A DNA stretch of 64,000 nucleotides from Starkeya sp. ORNL1 (GCF_012971745.1 NZ_CP048834.1:1178001-1242000), one strand, 5' to 3'; positions 1-9,062 are shown, counted from the first letter of the stretch. Made by a program: numbers and translations. Notes: generated from the sequence alone by a model not told the origin.

Positions 1-60
1 GAGCAGGATGACCGCCCGCGCCGCACCGGTTGGTGGCAGCGCAAGCTGTTCGGCGTCTGA
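1..60 (+). CDS. rne: C-terminal end of a CDS entering from the left, probably ribonuclease E
   Basis: Frame 1 is open from the first base to a TGA at 58-60 and encodes 19 residues ending R-R-T-G-W-W-Q-R-K-L-F-G-V. A basic R-x-G-W-W-Q-R tail is characteristic of alphaproteobacterial RNase E, whose extreme C-terminus follows a long disordered region. From memory, the M48 protease, aroQ, accBC and aat genes that follow also lie near rne in related genomes. Only this tail is visible, so the call rests on a short motif plus neighbourhood. Any other protein with a basic Trp-Trp tail would fit the sequence alone. Confidence 0.5.
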   Translation, partial: EQDDRPRRTGWWQRKLFGV

Positions 61-112
61 GATGAATGCCCGGCGGGCGGCGCGGACGCGCTGCCTGCCG
101 GGGCTTCCCCTG

Positions 113-224
113 CTTCAACATCCTTCGAGGCCCGGCATGGCCGGGCACCTCAGGATGAGGTGGTACTTGCACAAACAACCTCATCCTGAGGTGCTCGCGC
201 AGCGAACCTCGAAGGATGTTGAAG
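113..224. repeat. Palindromic intergenic repeat, copy 1
   Basis: An 18-bp perfect inverted repeat (113-130 and 207-224, core CATCCTTCGAGG/CCTCGAAGGATG) encloses a second inverted pair (CACCTCAGGATGAGG and CCTCATCCTGAGGTG). The RNA would fold as a long nested hairpin. It lies just after the stop of the presumed rne gene, so it may act as a transcript end. Related copies lie near 753, 6993, 14541-14820, 21400 and 44459. Confidence 0.85.
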
Positions 225-297
225 CGGAGGAGCTTGGGGCCTCGTTGCCTCAGGCCATCCCGCCTGCTTCGATACCTCCGTAACCGGAGGAATCGAT

Positions 298-708
298 TTG
301 CCTTATCGTGACGCGAACTGTCGTGCCCGCTCGCTGTGCCTCGCTCTGGCTACCCTTGTTCTGGCCGGGTGCGCGGGCCAGACCCAGTTTCCGAAGGGAA
401 CCGCCGACAATTCCGGCTATCTTGGCGCCGGCACGCGCAGTTCGATCGTCGTCACCAACAAGAACTATGACCGCGCCATCGAGTGCGGCGGCGCTATCGC
501 CCGACTGCACAAGAACGGCGACGGCACCGGCATCGACCCGCAGGAGATCGAGGCGCTCGGTGCCGCCTGGATGGCCAATGCCGTCGAACTCGGCGCGCGG
601 CGTCGTCTCAATCAGCAGCAGGTCGTCACCGCCGCCGGCGCCGCCGGCGGGCAGATGAGCGCCGAGCAGGCGGCAAGCGTGTGGACCGGATGCAAGGACG
701 GGAATTGA
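298..708 (+). CDS. Small lipoprotein of unknown function
   Basis: A 136-residue protein with a TTG start placed 7 bases after a CCGGAGG ribosome site (284-290). The N-terminus is a lipoprotein signal: a basic stretch, a hydrophobic run and the lipobox L-A-G-C, with Cys25 as the lipidated residue. It should therefore be anchored in the cell envelope facing the periplasm. The mature part is polar, contains two further cysteines (about residues 62 and 132) and shows no domain I recognise. It stands alone between two palindromic repeats. The TTG start is chosen because the signal peptide begins at it and the ribosome site fits. Confidence 0.75.
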   Translation: MPYRDANCRARSLCLALATLVLAGCAGQTQFPKGTADNSGYLGAGTRSSIVVTNKNYDRAIECGGAIARLHKNGDGTGIDPQEIEALGAAWMANAVELGARRRLNQQQVVTAAGAAGGQMSAEQAASVWTGCKDGN

Positions 709-752
709 GGGATTGAGTCCGGAAACGGCGCCAAGGGATTGATCTGCTTGAA

Positions 753-848
753 TATCCTTCGAGGCCCGGCTTTGCCGGGCACCTCAGGATGACGTGGTTA
801 TGAGAACAAGGTCATCCTGAGGTGCAAGCGTAGCGAGCCTCGAAGGAT
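753..848. repeat. Palindromic intergenic repeat, copy 2
   Basis: ATCCTTCGAGG (753-763) pairs with CCTCGAAGGAT (838-848), with nested arms ACCTCAGGATGAC and GTCATCCTGAGGT. It sits exactly between the convergent lipoprotein and aminotransferase genes, where it could end transcription from both sides. Confidence 0.85.
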
Positions 849-859
849 GCCCGCGCCCG

Positions 860-2053
860 TCACCCCCGCTTCAGGAAGTCCCCGATCCGCGCCACCGCCT
901 CGCGCATGTCGGCGGCCGAGCCGGCATAGGACAGGCGCAGATAATGGTGGCCGCGGTGCGGGTCGAAATCGACGCCCGGCGTCGCCGCCACATGCGCCTC
1001 GTCCAGCAGGCGGCGGGCGAAGGCGGCGGAATCCGCGGTGAAGCGCCCGACATCGGCATAGAGATAGAAGGCGCCATCCACCGGCAGGAACTCCGGCAGG
1101 CCGGCGGAAGGCAGGCCCTGCATCAGGATCAGCCGATTCTCCTCATAGCCGTGCTTTACCGCCTCCATCTCCTCGCGCCCGTCGAACGCCGCCTCGGCCG
1201 CGACCTGCGAGAGCGTCGGCACCGAGATCATCAGATTCTGCTGGAGCCGCTCGGCGGCGCGCACCAGCGGCTGCGGCATCACCATCCAGCCGACGCGCCA
1301 GCCGGTCATGCAGAAATATTTCGAGAAGGAATGGATCACCGTGGCATCCGGCGACAGCGCCGCCGCGGTCGCCGCCGGGAAGGCGTAATCGAGCCCGTGA
1401 TAGATCTCGTCGGAGATGAAGCGGATGCCGAGCTCGTTCGCGGTGGCAAGGAGCTGCGCGAGGCCGTCGGGCGTCATCATGGTGCCGGTGGGATTGGCCG
1501 GGCTCGCCACCAGCAGCCCCTTCAGCGGCGTCCTGCGATGCGTCTCGCGCAGTGCCTCCGGCGTGATGGTCCAGCGCGAATGCGCGTCGGTGTCGATCAG
1601 CACCGGCTCGCAGCCGAGCGCCGTCAAGATGTGCCGATAGGGCGGATAGCCGGGATTGGCGATGGCAACGCGATCGCCTGGCTCGAACATGGCAAGGAAG
1701 GCGAGGATGAAGCCGCCGGAGGAGCCGGTGGTCACCACCACCCGCGCCGGATCGAGATTGAGCCCATAGCTCTCGCCATAGTGCCGGGCGATGCGGGCGC
1801 GCAGCGAGGGGATGCCGAGCGCCATGGTGTAGCCGATGCGCCCATCATCGAGCCTGCGGCGCGCCGCCTCCCGCGCGGTGAGCGGCGCCGGCGCCGCCGG
1901 CTGGCCGACCTCCATGTGGATGACCTGCCCGCCTGCCGCCTCGATGCGAGCAGCACGCTCCATCACATCCATGACGATGAAGGGGGCGATCTCGCTGCGC
2001 CGCGACGCCTCAATCAGGCCGGCAGTCGCCAGGCGGGCGGAAATGTCACTCAT
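860..2053 (-). CDS. Class I/II PLP-dependent aminotransferase
   Basis: A 397-residue fold-type I aminotransferase. Visible hallmarks are the N-P-x-N-P-T-G substrate loop (about 186-190), Asp215 and Tyr218 in S-D-E-I-Y-H-G (cofactor ring contacts) and Lys245 in S-F-S-K-Y-F, the Schiff-base lysine. The arrangement matches aspartate/aromatic or alanine-type aminotransferases acting in the cytoplasm, but substrate cannot be read from sequence. The ATG at 2053 gives the standard N-terminus; the frame stays open upstream to 2242 but that extension is Arg/Pro-rich and unlike the family. It is divergent from the M48 protease gene, and its 3' end meets palindromic repeat copy 2. Confidence 0.88.
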   Translation of the reverse strand: MSDISARLATAGLIEASRRSEIAPFIVMDVMERAARIEAAGGQVIHMEVGQPAAPAPLTAREAARRRLDDGRIGYTMALGIPSLRARIARHYGESYGLNLDPARVVVTTGSSGGFILAFLAMFEPGDRVAIANPGYPPYRHILTALGCEPVLIDTDAHSRWTITPEALRETHRRTPLKGLLVASPANPTGTMMTPDGLAQLLATANELGIRFISDEIYHGLDYAFPAATAAALSPDATVIHSFSKYFCMTGWRVGWMVMPQPLVRAAERLQQNLMISVPTLSQVAAEAAFDGREEMEAVKHGYEENRLILMQGLPSAGLPEFLPVDGAFYLYADVGRFTADSAAFARRLLDEAHVAATPGVDFDPHRGHHYLRLSYAGSAADMREAVARIGDFLKRG

Positions 2054-2151
2054 GTCGTGTCCGTTGCCGTCCAGGTCGGTACGTGCTGTAGGTTGCCGCA
2101 CCGTTGCCGCATTCTGCGGTTCGTGTGCCCCCCACCCCATCCGAACGATGC

Positions 2152-3582
2152 ATGATGCTTCCGACGCGGCTTGACAACCCCCAGGGACTGCCCGCCCGCG
2201 TGGCGCGCAAGGCGTTGCGCCTCGCTGCCCATATCGGCGCATTCGCCGCTGCGCTGGCGCTCGTGGTGCAACCCGCTGCAGCCCAGCAGAAACGCCCGAA
2301 CATCATCCGCGACGTCGAGATCGAGACGCTGCTGCGCGATTATATGCGGCCGATCTGGGCGGCCGCCGGTCTCGGCCAGCAGAATATCCGCGTGGTGCTG
2401 ATCGCCGATCCGTCCTTCAACGCCTTCGTCATGGACGGCAAGCGCATCTTCGTGAACACCGGCGCGCTGATGCAGTCGGAAACACCGAACGAGATCATCG
2501 GCGTGCTCGCTCACGAGACCGGCCATATCGCCGGCGGCCATCTGGCGCGCATGCGCCAGCAGATGGAGAGCGCGCAGACAATCGCCATTGCCGCCATGCT
2601 GCTTGCCATCGGCGGCGTCGCGGCGACTGCCGGCAGCAACAATGTCGGCGGCAATCCCGCCGGCCTCATCGCCGGTCCGCAGGAGATGATCCGGCGCTCG
2701 CTGCTGGCCTATCAGCGCGGCGAGGAGCAGTCCGCCGACCGCGCCGCGGTGAGCTATCTCACCGCCACCAAGCAGTCGCCCCGCGGCATGGTAAAGACGT
2801 TCGAGCGCTTCCAGAACGATCAGATCTTCATCAGCCAGCGGGTCGATCCCTATGTGCTGAGCCATCCGATGGCACGCGAGCGCATCGCCGCGCTGGAAGA
2901 CCTGGCGGCCAAGAGCCCGTATCTCAACGTCAAGGATCCGCCGGCCCTGCAGGCGCGGCATGACATGATGCGGGCCAAGCTGGTCGGCTTCACCGAGCGT
3001 GGCGACACAATCGCGCGGCGCTACCCGCTCTCCGACAACTCGCTGCCGGCGCGCTACGCGCGTGCCATCTCCACCTATCGCTTCGGCAACGTGCAAGAAG
3101 GTGTGCGGCAGATCGATGCGCTGATCGCCGAGCAGCCCGGCAACCCGTATTTCTACGAGCTGAAGGGCCAGGCGCTGCTGGAAGCCGGCCGCGCACGCGA
3201 CGCAACGGCGCCGCTGCGCAAGGCGTCGGAGCTCACCGGCGGCAATCCGCTGATCCGCACCATGCTCGGCCAGTCCCTGGTCGAATCCGGCGACAAGGCC
3301 TCCACCGACGAGGCGATCCGCGAGCTCAATTTCGGCTTGCAGCGCGATTCGAGTTCGTCCTCCAGCTGGCGCTATCTCGCCACCGCCTATGGCCAGAAGG
3401 GCGATATTCCCAATGCCGACCTCGCCTCGGCGCAGTCTGCCTTCTATGGCGGCGACTATAAGCTCGCCCGCGAATTGGCCGGCCGCGCGCGGCAGAAATT
3501 CCCGCTCGGCTCGCCCGGCTGGCTGAAAGCTGACGACATCGTCAATTTCAAACCGCCGAACATGCCGGTAAGAAGTCAGTGA
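2152..3582 (+). CDS. M48 family metalloprotease with TPR repeats (BepA/YfgC-like)
   Basis: A 476-residue exported zinc protease. A signal sequence (about residues 18-45, ending A-A-A-Q) precedes an M48 domain with the zinc motif H-E-T-G-H (His121, Glu122, His125) and a downstream E-E-Q-S-A-D-R segment that supplies the third ligand. The C-terminal half is helical and TPR-like (about 290-470). This is the layout of BepA/LoiP proteins, which act in outer-membrane protein quality control in the periplasm. Starts at 2152 or 2155 give a normal signal peptide; an upstream in-frame TTG at 2104 is less likely. The dsbA-like gene follows 44 bp downstream, so both probably serve periplasmic protein folding. 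Confidence 0.88.
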   Translation: MMLPTRLDNPQGLPARVARKALRLAAHIGAFAAALALVVQPAAAQQKRPNIIRDVEIETLLRDYMRPIWAAAGLGQQNIRVVLIADPSFNAFVMDGKRIFVNTGALMQSETPNEIIGVLAHETGHIAGGHLARMRQQMESAQTIAIAAMLLAIGGVAATAGSNNVGGNPAGLIAGPQEMIRRSLLAYQRGEEQSADRAAVSYLTATKQSPRGMVKTFERFQNDQIFISQRVDPYVLSHPMARERIAALEDLAAKSPYLNVKDPPALQARHDMMRAKLVGFTERGDTIARRYPLSDNSLPARYARAISTYRFGNVQEGVRQIDALIAEQPGNPYFYELKGQALLEAGRARDATAPLRKASELTGGNPLIRTMLGQSLVESGDKASTDEAIRELNFGLQRDSSSSSSWRYLATAYGQKGDIPNADLASAQSAFYGGDYKLARELAGRARQKFPLGSPGWLKADDIVNFKPPNMPVRSQ

Positions 3583-3626
3583 ACGGCGCCGCTTTCCAGC
3601 GGCCAAACCCAATTTCGGAGACCACC

Positions 3627-4397
3627 ATGCCGCTTTTTGCCCTGCGACCGCTCGCGATTAGCCTCGCCGCGGCGGGCTTCGCGCTCTTCGCGGCCCTTGC
3701 CCCGGCGAACGCCCTCGACGACGCCCAGCGCAAGGAGATGGAAAGCGTGGTCCGCGATTACCTCCTGAAGAATCCGGAGGTGATCCAGGAAGCGATCGCG
3801 GAATTGCAGAAGCGGCAGGAGGCGGCGGAATCCGCCCAGCGCAAGGGCGCCATGGCCGACCTGAAGCCGCTGATCTTCGATTCGGCGCGCGGCGCGGTGG
3901 TCGGCAATGCCAAGGGCGACGTCACTTTGGTCGAGTTCTTCGATTACAATTGCGGCTACTGCAAGCGGGCGCTGGCCGACCTCGAAGAGCTGGTGAAGAG
4001 CGACCCCAAGCTGAAGATCATCCTGAAGGAATTCCCGGTGCTCGGCCCGGGCTCGGTCGAGGCGGCGCAGGTCGCGGTCGGCGTGCGGCTGGTGGCGCCG
4101 GACAAGTATTACGCCTTCCATGACAAGCTGCTCGGCCAGCGCGGCCAGGCCAACAAGGCCAAGGCCCTGGAAGTCGCGGCGGACGTCGGCATCGACCGTG
4201 CCAAGCTGGAGAAGGCGATGGCCGATCCGGAAGTGCGGGCGACGCTGGAGGAGAGCTTCAAGATCGCCGACGCGCTCGGCATCAACGGCACGCCGAGCTA
4301 TATCGTCGGCGACGAGGTGATCGTCGGCGCGGTCGGTCACGACAAGCTGCGCGACACTATCCAGTCGATCCGCGCCTGCGGCAAGGCGCAGTGCTGA
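3627..4397 (+). CDS. DsbA-like periplasmic thiol-disulfide oxidoreductase
   Basis: A 256-residue thioredoxin-fold protein. The signal peptide ends near A-N-A-L-D (about residue 30), a helical linker rich in Gln/Glu follows, and a DsbA domain carries the active site C109-G-Y-C112 and a cis-proline loop G-T-P-S-Y. C-G-Y-C and C-G-x-C variants with this helical N-terminal extension are typical of alphaproteobacterial DsbA/ScsC-type proteins that form or isomerise disulfides in the periplasm. The start is supported by CGGAG at 3616-3620. It is likely cotranscribed with the M48 protease. A third Cys pair near the C-terminus (A-C-G-K-A-Q-C) may form a structural disulfide. Confidence 0.88.
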   Translation: MPLFALRPLAISLAAAGFALFAALAPANALDDAQRKEMESVVRDYLLKNPEVIQEAIAELQKRQEAAESAQRKGAMADLKPLIFDSARGAVVGNAKGDVTLVEFFDYNCGYCKRALADLEELVKSDPKLKIILKEFPVLGPGSVEAAQVAVGVRLVAPDKYYAFHDKLLGQRGQANKAKALEVAADVGIDRAKLEKAMADPEVRATLEESFKIADALGINGTPSYIVGDEVIVGAVGHDKLRDTIQSIRACGKAQC

Positions 4398-4417
4398 GGT
4401 GCCCATTCTCCCATGTC

Positions 4418-4512
4418 GTCATCTCGGACGCCGCGCAGCGGCGAGCCGGGATCGTGGGAAGGTGACGAGCATCATGCGATCCCGGCGCGCGCCTTTTGCG
4501 CGGCCGGGATGA
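4418..4512. repeat. Palindromic intergenic repeat of a second family
   Basis: GTCATCTCGG (4418-4427) pairs imperfectly with CCGGGATGAC (4503-4512), and inside it GCCGGGATCG (4446-4455) pairs with CGATCCCGGC (4477-4486). The CCGGGATGAC arms differ from the CCTTCGAGG family found elsewhere in the window. It occupies the gap between the dsbA-like gene and aroQ. Confidence 0.75.
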
Positions 4513-4663
4513 CATCCAAAGGAAAAACTCGCCGAAATTGCAGGCATGCGGCGCTTGAGCCGTGCACAGAAGCCTTGCAAGGGCTTGGCGCGCGCGCCGG
4601 GTTTGCTATAACGCCGCGGCCGTGCGGCATGGGTGCCGCGCGTGCCCCGTTCCACGAGTCGCG

Positions 4664-5101
4664 ATGCCCGACACCATCCATGTCATCAACGGACCGAATT
4701 TGAACCTGCTCGGCACGCGCGAGCCGGAGGTCTATGGCCGGGCCACGCTGGCCGATGTGGAAGATGCCTGCCGCGAAGCCTGCGCACGGCACGGGCTCGA
4801 GCTGGTGTTCCGCCAGAGCAATCATGAAGGCGAGCTCGTCACCCTCCTCCAGGAGGCGCGCGGCTCGCTCGGCGTGGTGCTCAACGCCGCCGCCTATACC
4901 CACACATCCATTGCGCTGGCGGATGCGATCAAGGCCGTCGGCCTCAATGTCGTCGAAGTGCACCTATCCAACGTCTTCGCCCGCGAAGCCTTCCGTCACC
5001 ATTCCTACATTTCGCCGGTCGCCCGTGGGGTGATCTGCGGTCTCGGGATCGACGGCTACCGGCTCGCCATCGACGCGCTCGCCCCGCGACGCGCCATGTG
5101 A
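4664..5101 (+). CDS. aroQ: 3-dehydroquinate dehydratase, type II
   Basis: A 145-residue AroQ, the third step of the shikimate pathway (3-dehydroquinate to 3-dehydroshikimate), acting in the cytoplasm as a dodecamer. Family motifs are present: [13 protein letters not shown] near residue 8, the catalytic loop with Tyr about residue 22, Q-S-N-H-E-G-E-L, and the C-terminal [15 protein letters not shown] with the catalytic His. Length is normal for the family. The ATG at 4664 gives the canonical short N-terminus although the frame is open upstream. It leads the aroQ-accB-accC group, a common arrangement in alphaproteobacteria. Confidence 0.96.
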   Translation: MPDTIHVINGPNLNLLGTREPEVYGRATLADVEDACREACARHGLELVFRQSNHEGELVTLLQEARGSLGVVLNAAAYTHTSIALADAIKAVGLNVVEVHLSNVFAREAFRHHSYISPVARGVICGLGIDGYRLAIDALAPRRAM

Positions 5102-5135
5102 GGGAGACGGGCTTGGAAGCGACCGTCACAGGATC

Positions 5136-5612
5136 ATGATGAAAACCAACAAGCCGGAAATCGACCCTGCGCTGGTGCGCGAGATCGCCAATCTGCTCTC
5201 CGAGAGCGACCTCACCGAGATCGAGGTGCAGCGCGAGGATCTGCGCATCCGTGTCGTGCGCCAGCCGCCGACCCTGGTGGCAGCGGCGCCTTATGCGGTT
5301 GCGGCCGCGCCGGCCACGGCCCCGGCTGCTGCGCCCGCCCCGGTGGTCACCGCGGAAGCGGCCGATCCGGCCAAGCATCCCGGCGTCGTGCCCTCACCCA
5401 TGGTCGGCACCGCCTATCTCGGCCCGGATCCCGGCGCCCGCCCCTTCATCGAGGTCGGCGCCGTGGTGAAGGAAGGCCAGACCCTGCTCATCGTCGAAGC
5501 CATGAAGACGATGAACGCCATTCCTGCCCCCCGCGCCGGCACGGTGACGCGAATCCTCGTCACCAATGCGCAGCCGGTCGAATATGGCGAGCCGCTGCTG
5601 ATCATCGAGTGA
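5136..5612 (+). CDS. accB: Acetyl-CoA carboxylase biotin carboxyl carrier protein
   Basis: A 158-residue BCCP. An N-terminal segment (1-45) is followed by an Ala/Pro-rich flexible linker (about 50-75) and a C-terminal biotinyl domain with E-A-M-K-T-M-N, in which Lys124 is the biotinylation site. It carries the carboxybiotin between biotin carboxylase and carboxyltransferase in the first step of fatty acid synthesis. The usual E-A-M-K-M-M-N appears here with Thr after the lysine, a frequent alphaproteobacterial variant. The double ATG (5136, 5139) leaves a one-codon uncertainty. accC follows after about 10 bp, so the two are cotranscribed. Confidence 0.96.
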   Translation: MMKTNKPEIDPALVREIANLLSESDLTEIEVQREDLRIRVVRQPPTLVAAAPYAVAAAPATAPAAAPAPVVTAEAADPAKHPGVVPSPMVGTAYLGPDPGARPFIEVGAVVKEGQTLLIVEAMKTMNAIPAPRAGTVTRILVTNAQPVEYGEPLLIIE

Positions 5613-5622
5613 GGTGCCACTG

Positions 5623-6975
5623 ATGTTCGGCAAGATCCTGATTGCCAATCGCGGCGAGATCGCTCTGCGGGTGCTGCGCGCCTGCAAGGAGCTCGGCATC
5701 GCCACCGTCGCGGTGCACTCCACGGCGGACGCCGACGCCATGCACGTCAAGCTCGCCGATGAGAGCGTGTGCATCGGTCCGCCGACCGCCAAGGACAGCT
5801 ACCTCAACATCCCGAACCTGCTGGCCGCCTGCGAGATCACCGGCGCCGATGCGGTGCATCCGGGTTATGGCTTCCTCGCCGAGAATGCCCGTTTCGCGGA
5901 AATCCTGATCGACCACGGCGTGCAGTTCATCGGGCCGAAGCCCGAGCACATCCGCATCATGGGCGACAAGATCGAGGCGAAGCGGACCGCCAAGAAGCTC
6001 GGCATACCCTGCGTGCCGGGTTCGGAAGGCGGCGTCTCCTCCGACGAGGAGGCGCGCAAGGTCGCCGCCGAGATCGGCTTCCCGGTGCTGGTGAAGGCTG
6101 CGGCCGGCGGCGGCGGGCGTGGCATGAAGGTGGCCCGCTCGGCCGAGGAGCTGGCTTCCGCGCTCTATACGGCCCGTTCCGAGGCGCGCAACGCCTTCGG
6201 CGATGATTCGGTCTATCTGGAGAAGTATCTCAGCACGCCGCGACACATCGAGATCCAGGTGCTGGGCGACGGGCGCGGCAATGCCGTCCATCTCGGCGAG
6301 CGCGACTGCTCGCTGCAGCGCCGGCACCAGAAGGTGTGGGAGGAAGCCCCCTCCCCGACCATCACGCCGGAGCAGCGCGCCGAGATCGGCGAGACCGTGG
6401 CCAGCGCCATGCGCGAGATGAAGTATCTCGGCGCCGGCACGGTCGAGTTCCTGTACGAGCAGGGTCGCTTCTATTTCATCGAGATGAACACCCGCATCCA
6501 GGTGGAGCATCCGGTGACCGAGGCCATCACCGGCATCGACCTGATCAACGAGCAGATCCGCGTCGCCGCCGGCGAGCCGCTCGACATCACCCAGGACGAC
6601 ATCGTGCTGAAGGGCCACGCCATCGAGGTGCGGGTGAATGCGGAGCATCCGCGCACCTTCCGCCCCTCGCCGGGCAAGGTCACCAATTGGCACGTGCCGG
6701 GCGGGCCGGGCGTGCGTGTCGATTCGGCGGTCTATCAGGGCTATTCCATCCCGCCCTTCTATGACAGCCTCGCCGGCAAGCTGATCGTCACCGCCCGCAC
6801 CCGTGCCGAATGCCTGATGCGGCTGCGCCGTGCGCTCGACGAGTTCGTGGTCGACGGCATCGAGACCACGCTGCCGCTGTTCCGCGAGCTGGTGCATAAC
6901 GACGACATCATACGCGGCGCCTACGACATCCACTGGCTGGAGCACTTCCTCGCCGAAGGCGAGCCGGGGAGCTAA
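5623..6975 (+). CDS. accC: Acetyl-CoA carboxylase biotin carboxylase subunit
   Basis: A 450-residue biotin carboxylase, which uses ATP and bicarbonate to carboxylate biotin on AccB. It starts with the family N-terminus M-F-x-K-I-L-I-A-N-R-G-E-I-A and has the Gly-rich ATP-grasp loop (A-A-A-G-G-G-G-R-G-M), the E-R-D-C-S-L-Q-R-R-x-Q-K substrate segment, and E-M-N-T-R-x-Q-V-E-H with the metal-binding Glu and catalytic Arg. Length is standard. The ATG at 5623 is preferred over an in-frame GTG at 5614. Palindromic repeat copy 3 follows the stop and may end the aroQ-accBC transcript. Confidence 0.97.
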   Translation: MFGKILIANRGEIALRVLRACKELGIATVAVHSTADADAMHVKLADESVCIGPPTAKDSYLNIPNLLAACEITGADAVHPGYGFLAENARFAEILIDHGVQFIGPKPEHIRIMGDKIEAKRTAKKLGIPCVPGSEGGVSSDEEARKVAAEIGFPVLVKAAAGGGGRGMKVARSAEELASALYTARSEARNAFGDDSVYLEKYLSTPRHIEIQVLGDGRGNAVHLGERDCSLQRRHQKVWEEAPSPTITPEQRAEIGETVASAMREMKYLGAGTVEFLYEQGRFYFIEMNTRIQVEHPVTEAITGIDLINEQIRVAAGEPLDITQDDIVLKGHAIEVRVNAEHPRTFRPSPGKVTNWHVPGGPGVRVDSAVYQGYSIPPFYDSLAGKLIVTARTRAECLMRLRRALDEFVVDGIETTLPLFRELVHNDDIIRGAYDIHWLEHFLAEGEPGS

Positions 6976-6992
6976 GATGCGCTCGGCTTGAG

Positions 6993-7090
6993 CATCCTTC
7001 GAGGCCCGGCTTGGCCGGGCACCTCAGGATGACGTAGTTCTCAAAAAGCGACGTCATCCTGAGGTGCGAGCGTAGCGAGCCTCGAAGGAT
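6993..7090. repeat. Palindromic intergenic repeat, copy 3
   Basis: ATCCTTCGAGG pairs with CCTCGAAGGAT at the far end, with nested ACCTCAGGATGACGT and ACGTCATCCTGAGGT arms. It lies between accC and aat, both on the plus strand, so it separates two transcription units. Confidence 0.85.
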
Positions 7091-7142
7091 GTTGAAGTAG
7101 GCCCCGCTTCACAGTCTCGCCCTTCTCCGTCATGCTGGTGAC

Positions 7143-7820
7143 ATGTCCCGCCCGCGCGATCATCAGGTCGAGATCACTCCGGAAGTGCTGCTGAAGGCCT
7201 ATGCCTGCGGCATCTTCCCGATGGCCGAGAGCGCGGAAGATCCCGGCCTCTACTGGATCGAGCCGGAGCGGCGCGGCGTCATTCCGCTGCATGGCTTCCA
7301 CATCCCCGACCGGCTGGCCCGCACCGTACGCTCCGACCGTTTCGAGATCCGCGTCGATCATGATTTCGACGCGGTGATGGATGGCTGCGCGGCGCCCGCC
7401 CCCGGACGCACCAAGACCTGGATCAATGCCCGCATCCGCAAGCTCTATTGCGACCTGCATGCGCGCGGCTTCTGCCACTCGGTCGAGGCGTGGGAAGACG
7501 GCAAGCTGGTCGGCGGGCTCTATGGGGTGCGGCTCGGGCGCGCCTTCTTCGGCGAGAGCATGTTCCACACCTCGCGCGACGCCTCGAAGGTGGCGCTGGT
7601 GCATCTGGTGGCACGGCTGCGCAAAGGCGGCTTCGCGCTGCTCGACACCCAGTTCATCACCGACCATCTGCGCAGCTTCGGCGCGGTCGAGGTGACGCGG
7701 CGGCAATACACCCGGCTGCTGGCGCAGGCGCTCGACGGCGAAGGCAATTTCTATTGCTGGCCGCCGGGCGAGGCGATCTGCGGCGCGGTCTGCTTGCAGT
7801 CGATCAGCCAGACATCATAG
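7143..7820 (+). CDS. aat: Leucyl/phenylalanyl-tRNA--protein transferase
   Basis: A 225-residue Aat, which adds Leu or Phe from tRNA to proteins with N-terminal Arg or Lys and so marks them for ClpAP. Typical motifs are Y-x-x-G-I-F-P-M-A near the N-terminus, the W-I-x-P-x-x-R-G-V-I-P-L stretch, the central H-S-V-E-A-W segment, G-G-L-Y-G-V-x-L-G-x-x-F-F-G-E-S-M-F and the later L-L-D-T-Q-F-x-T-x-H-L motif. It is slightly short at the N-terminus, as in many alphaproteobacteria. Its last 70 bases overlap the 3' end of the convergent DUF2155 gene. Confidence 0.95.
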   Translation: MSRPRDHQVEITPEVLLKAYACGIFPMAESAEDPGLYWIEPERRGVIPLHGFHIPDRLARTVRSDRFEIRVDHDFDAVMDGCAAPAPGRTKTWINARIRKLYCDLHARGFCHSVEAWEDGKLVGGLYGVRLGRAFFGESMFHTSRDASKVALVHLVARLRKGGFALLDTQFITDHLRSFGAVEVTRRQYTRLLAQALDGEGNFYCWPPGEAICGAVCLQSISQTS

Positions 7821-8440
7821 ATCGGGTGCTCGACGCCGTGCAGGCCGGGGCTGTTGGCGAACATCCAGCCGCCGAACAAATGCTTCACCCCGCCATCCAG
7901 CTCGATCTCCTGCACCTCGACGAAACCAGTGGTGTTCTGCGTCTCGGTGGATGGCCGCGTGTAGCAGGCGCGCGGCGTGATGCGCAGCGCGCCGAACTGC
8001 ACCGTCTCATTGATCGAGACGTCGAAGGTGATGATGCGGCCGGTGATCTTGTCGAGGCCGGAGAACACCGCGGTCTTGTTGGTGATCTTCTGCGACGGCG
8101 GCTGGGTGACCTCGATATCGCCCCCGGGGCCGACGGTCGCGGCGCCCGGAACGTTCGGCGCGCCGTTTGGCGGCTGGCCGGCAACGGGTGGCTGGCCGTT
8201 GCCGGGGAATTGGCCATTGCGCGGCGCCACGGGCGCGCCGATCGGCGGCTCCATGATCGGCGGCACGCCGGCACCGCCAGGTGGCGAATCAGGATCCTGC
8301 ACCGGCCCGCCATCGGGCAGATTGGCCGGCGGCAGCGGGCGGGTATCGACGCCGCCCTGCCAGCCCTGCGCGCCGGCAGCGCCTATCCCGCCAAACAGGA
8401 GAAGGCTCGCCAGACAAAGGAGGCGAAACGGGCCAGGCAT
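7751..8440 (-). CDS. Exported DUF2155 domain protein
   Basis: About 229 residues. A signal peptide (G-G-I-G-A-A-G-A-Q) is followed by a long Pro/Gly-rich low-complexity stretch (about 30-105) and a C-terminal DUF2155 domain containing [22 protein letters not shown] and a G-W-M-F-A-x-S-P motif. DUF2155 proteins are alphaproteobacterial, exported and of unknown role; they are often found beside NDUFA12, as here. Starts at 8440 or 8455 both keep the signal peptide. Its end runs 70 bp into aat on the opposite strand, so the two mRNAs would be complementary there. Confidence 0.85.
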   Translation of the reverse strand: MPGPFRLLCLASLLLFGGIGAAGAQGWQGGVDTRPLPPANLPDGGPVQDPDSPPGGAGVPPIMEPPIGAPVAPRNGQFPGNGQPPVAGQPPNGAPNVPGAATVGPGGDIEVTQPPSQKITNKTAVFSGLDKITGRIITFDVSINETVQFGALRITPRACYTRPSTETQNTTGFVEVQEIELDGGVKHLFGGWMFANSPGLHGVEHPIYDVWLIDCKQTAPQIASPGGQQ

Positions 8441-8551
8441 CAATCGATGGCGCATCAGGCGATGGCTCGGAAGGTCACGGAAGGCGCCCGTAGACACCTG
8501 CAATACGGCGAGCAAGGGGCGGCACAGGACGGCACCGCCGATCAATATCCA

Positions 8552-8965
8552 TCAATCCGGCGACCAGGCCTTGTAGTCGCCGGTCACCGCGGGACGATGG
8601 CCATAGCCCAGCGTCGAGCCCGGCGGGCGATAGGCGCCGGGGGTGCCGGTGGGGTTGGCGCGGTGCGGCAGCTCCCACGGGTGCGCCTTGTACTCTTCCT
8701 GGCTCGGCGGCACGTCGGTGCGCTGATGCATCCAGGCGTGCCAGCCCGGCGGTATGGAGGTCGCCTCGGCGACGCCGTTGAAGATCACCCAGCGCCGCTC
8801 AAAGCCGAGCGCCGGGTCGATCTTGCCGCCTTTGGTGCGGTAATAGACGTTGCCGAACTCGTCCTCGCCGACCCGTTCGCCGAAGCGCCAGGTGTGGAGG
8901 CGCGTGCCCATGGTCTGGCCGTTCCACCAGGTGAAGACTTCGGTGATGAAGGTGGACAGATTCAC
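8552..8965 (-). CDS. NADH:ubiquinone oxidoreductase accessory subunit, NDUFA12 family
   Basis: About 137 residues with the diagnostic segments F-T-W-W-N-G-Q-T near the start, R-x-G-x-x-V-G-x-D-E-x-G-N-x-Y-Y, the R-R-W-V-I-F-N-G stretch, and W-H-A-W-M-H. NDUFA12 (B17.2) is a supernumerary complex I subunit shared by mitochondria and alphaproteobacteria, bound to the peripheral arm on the cytoplasmic side. The GTG at 8965, behind an AGGA site, gives the normal N-terminus; an ATG at 9011 would add 15 residues unlike the family. The gene lies upstream of the DUF2155 gene on the same strand with a 111-bp gap. Confidence 0.9.
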   Translation of the reverse strand: MNLSTFITEVFTWWNGQTMGTRLHTWRFGERVGEDEFGNVYYRTKGGKIDPALGFERRWVIFNGVAEATSIPPGWHAWMHQRTDVPPSQEEYKAHPWELPHRANPTGTPGAYRPPGSTLGYGHRPAVTGDYKAWSPD

Positions 8966-9062
8966 GAGGGCATCCTGGCAGTTCTGAGCGTCAAGTATCG
9001 GCCGGAACATGCCATCCGGCCAAGGCGGTGTCCAGCAAATGCAGGCGCTTCGGGTGCGGCGT

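Noticed and set aside
113..224. Palindromic repeats as a CRISPR array
   Set aside because: Copies are dispersed, not regularly spaced, and there are no cas genes.
8..283. 91-codon frame at the left end
   Set aside because: It runs through palindromic repeat copy 1 and competes with the better-supported RNase E tail.
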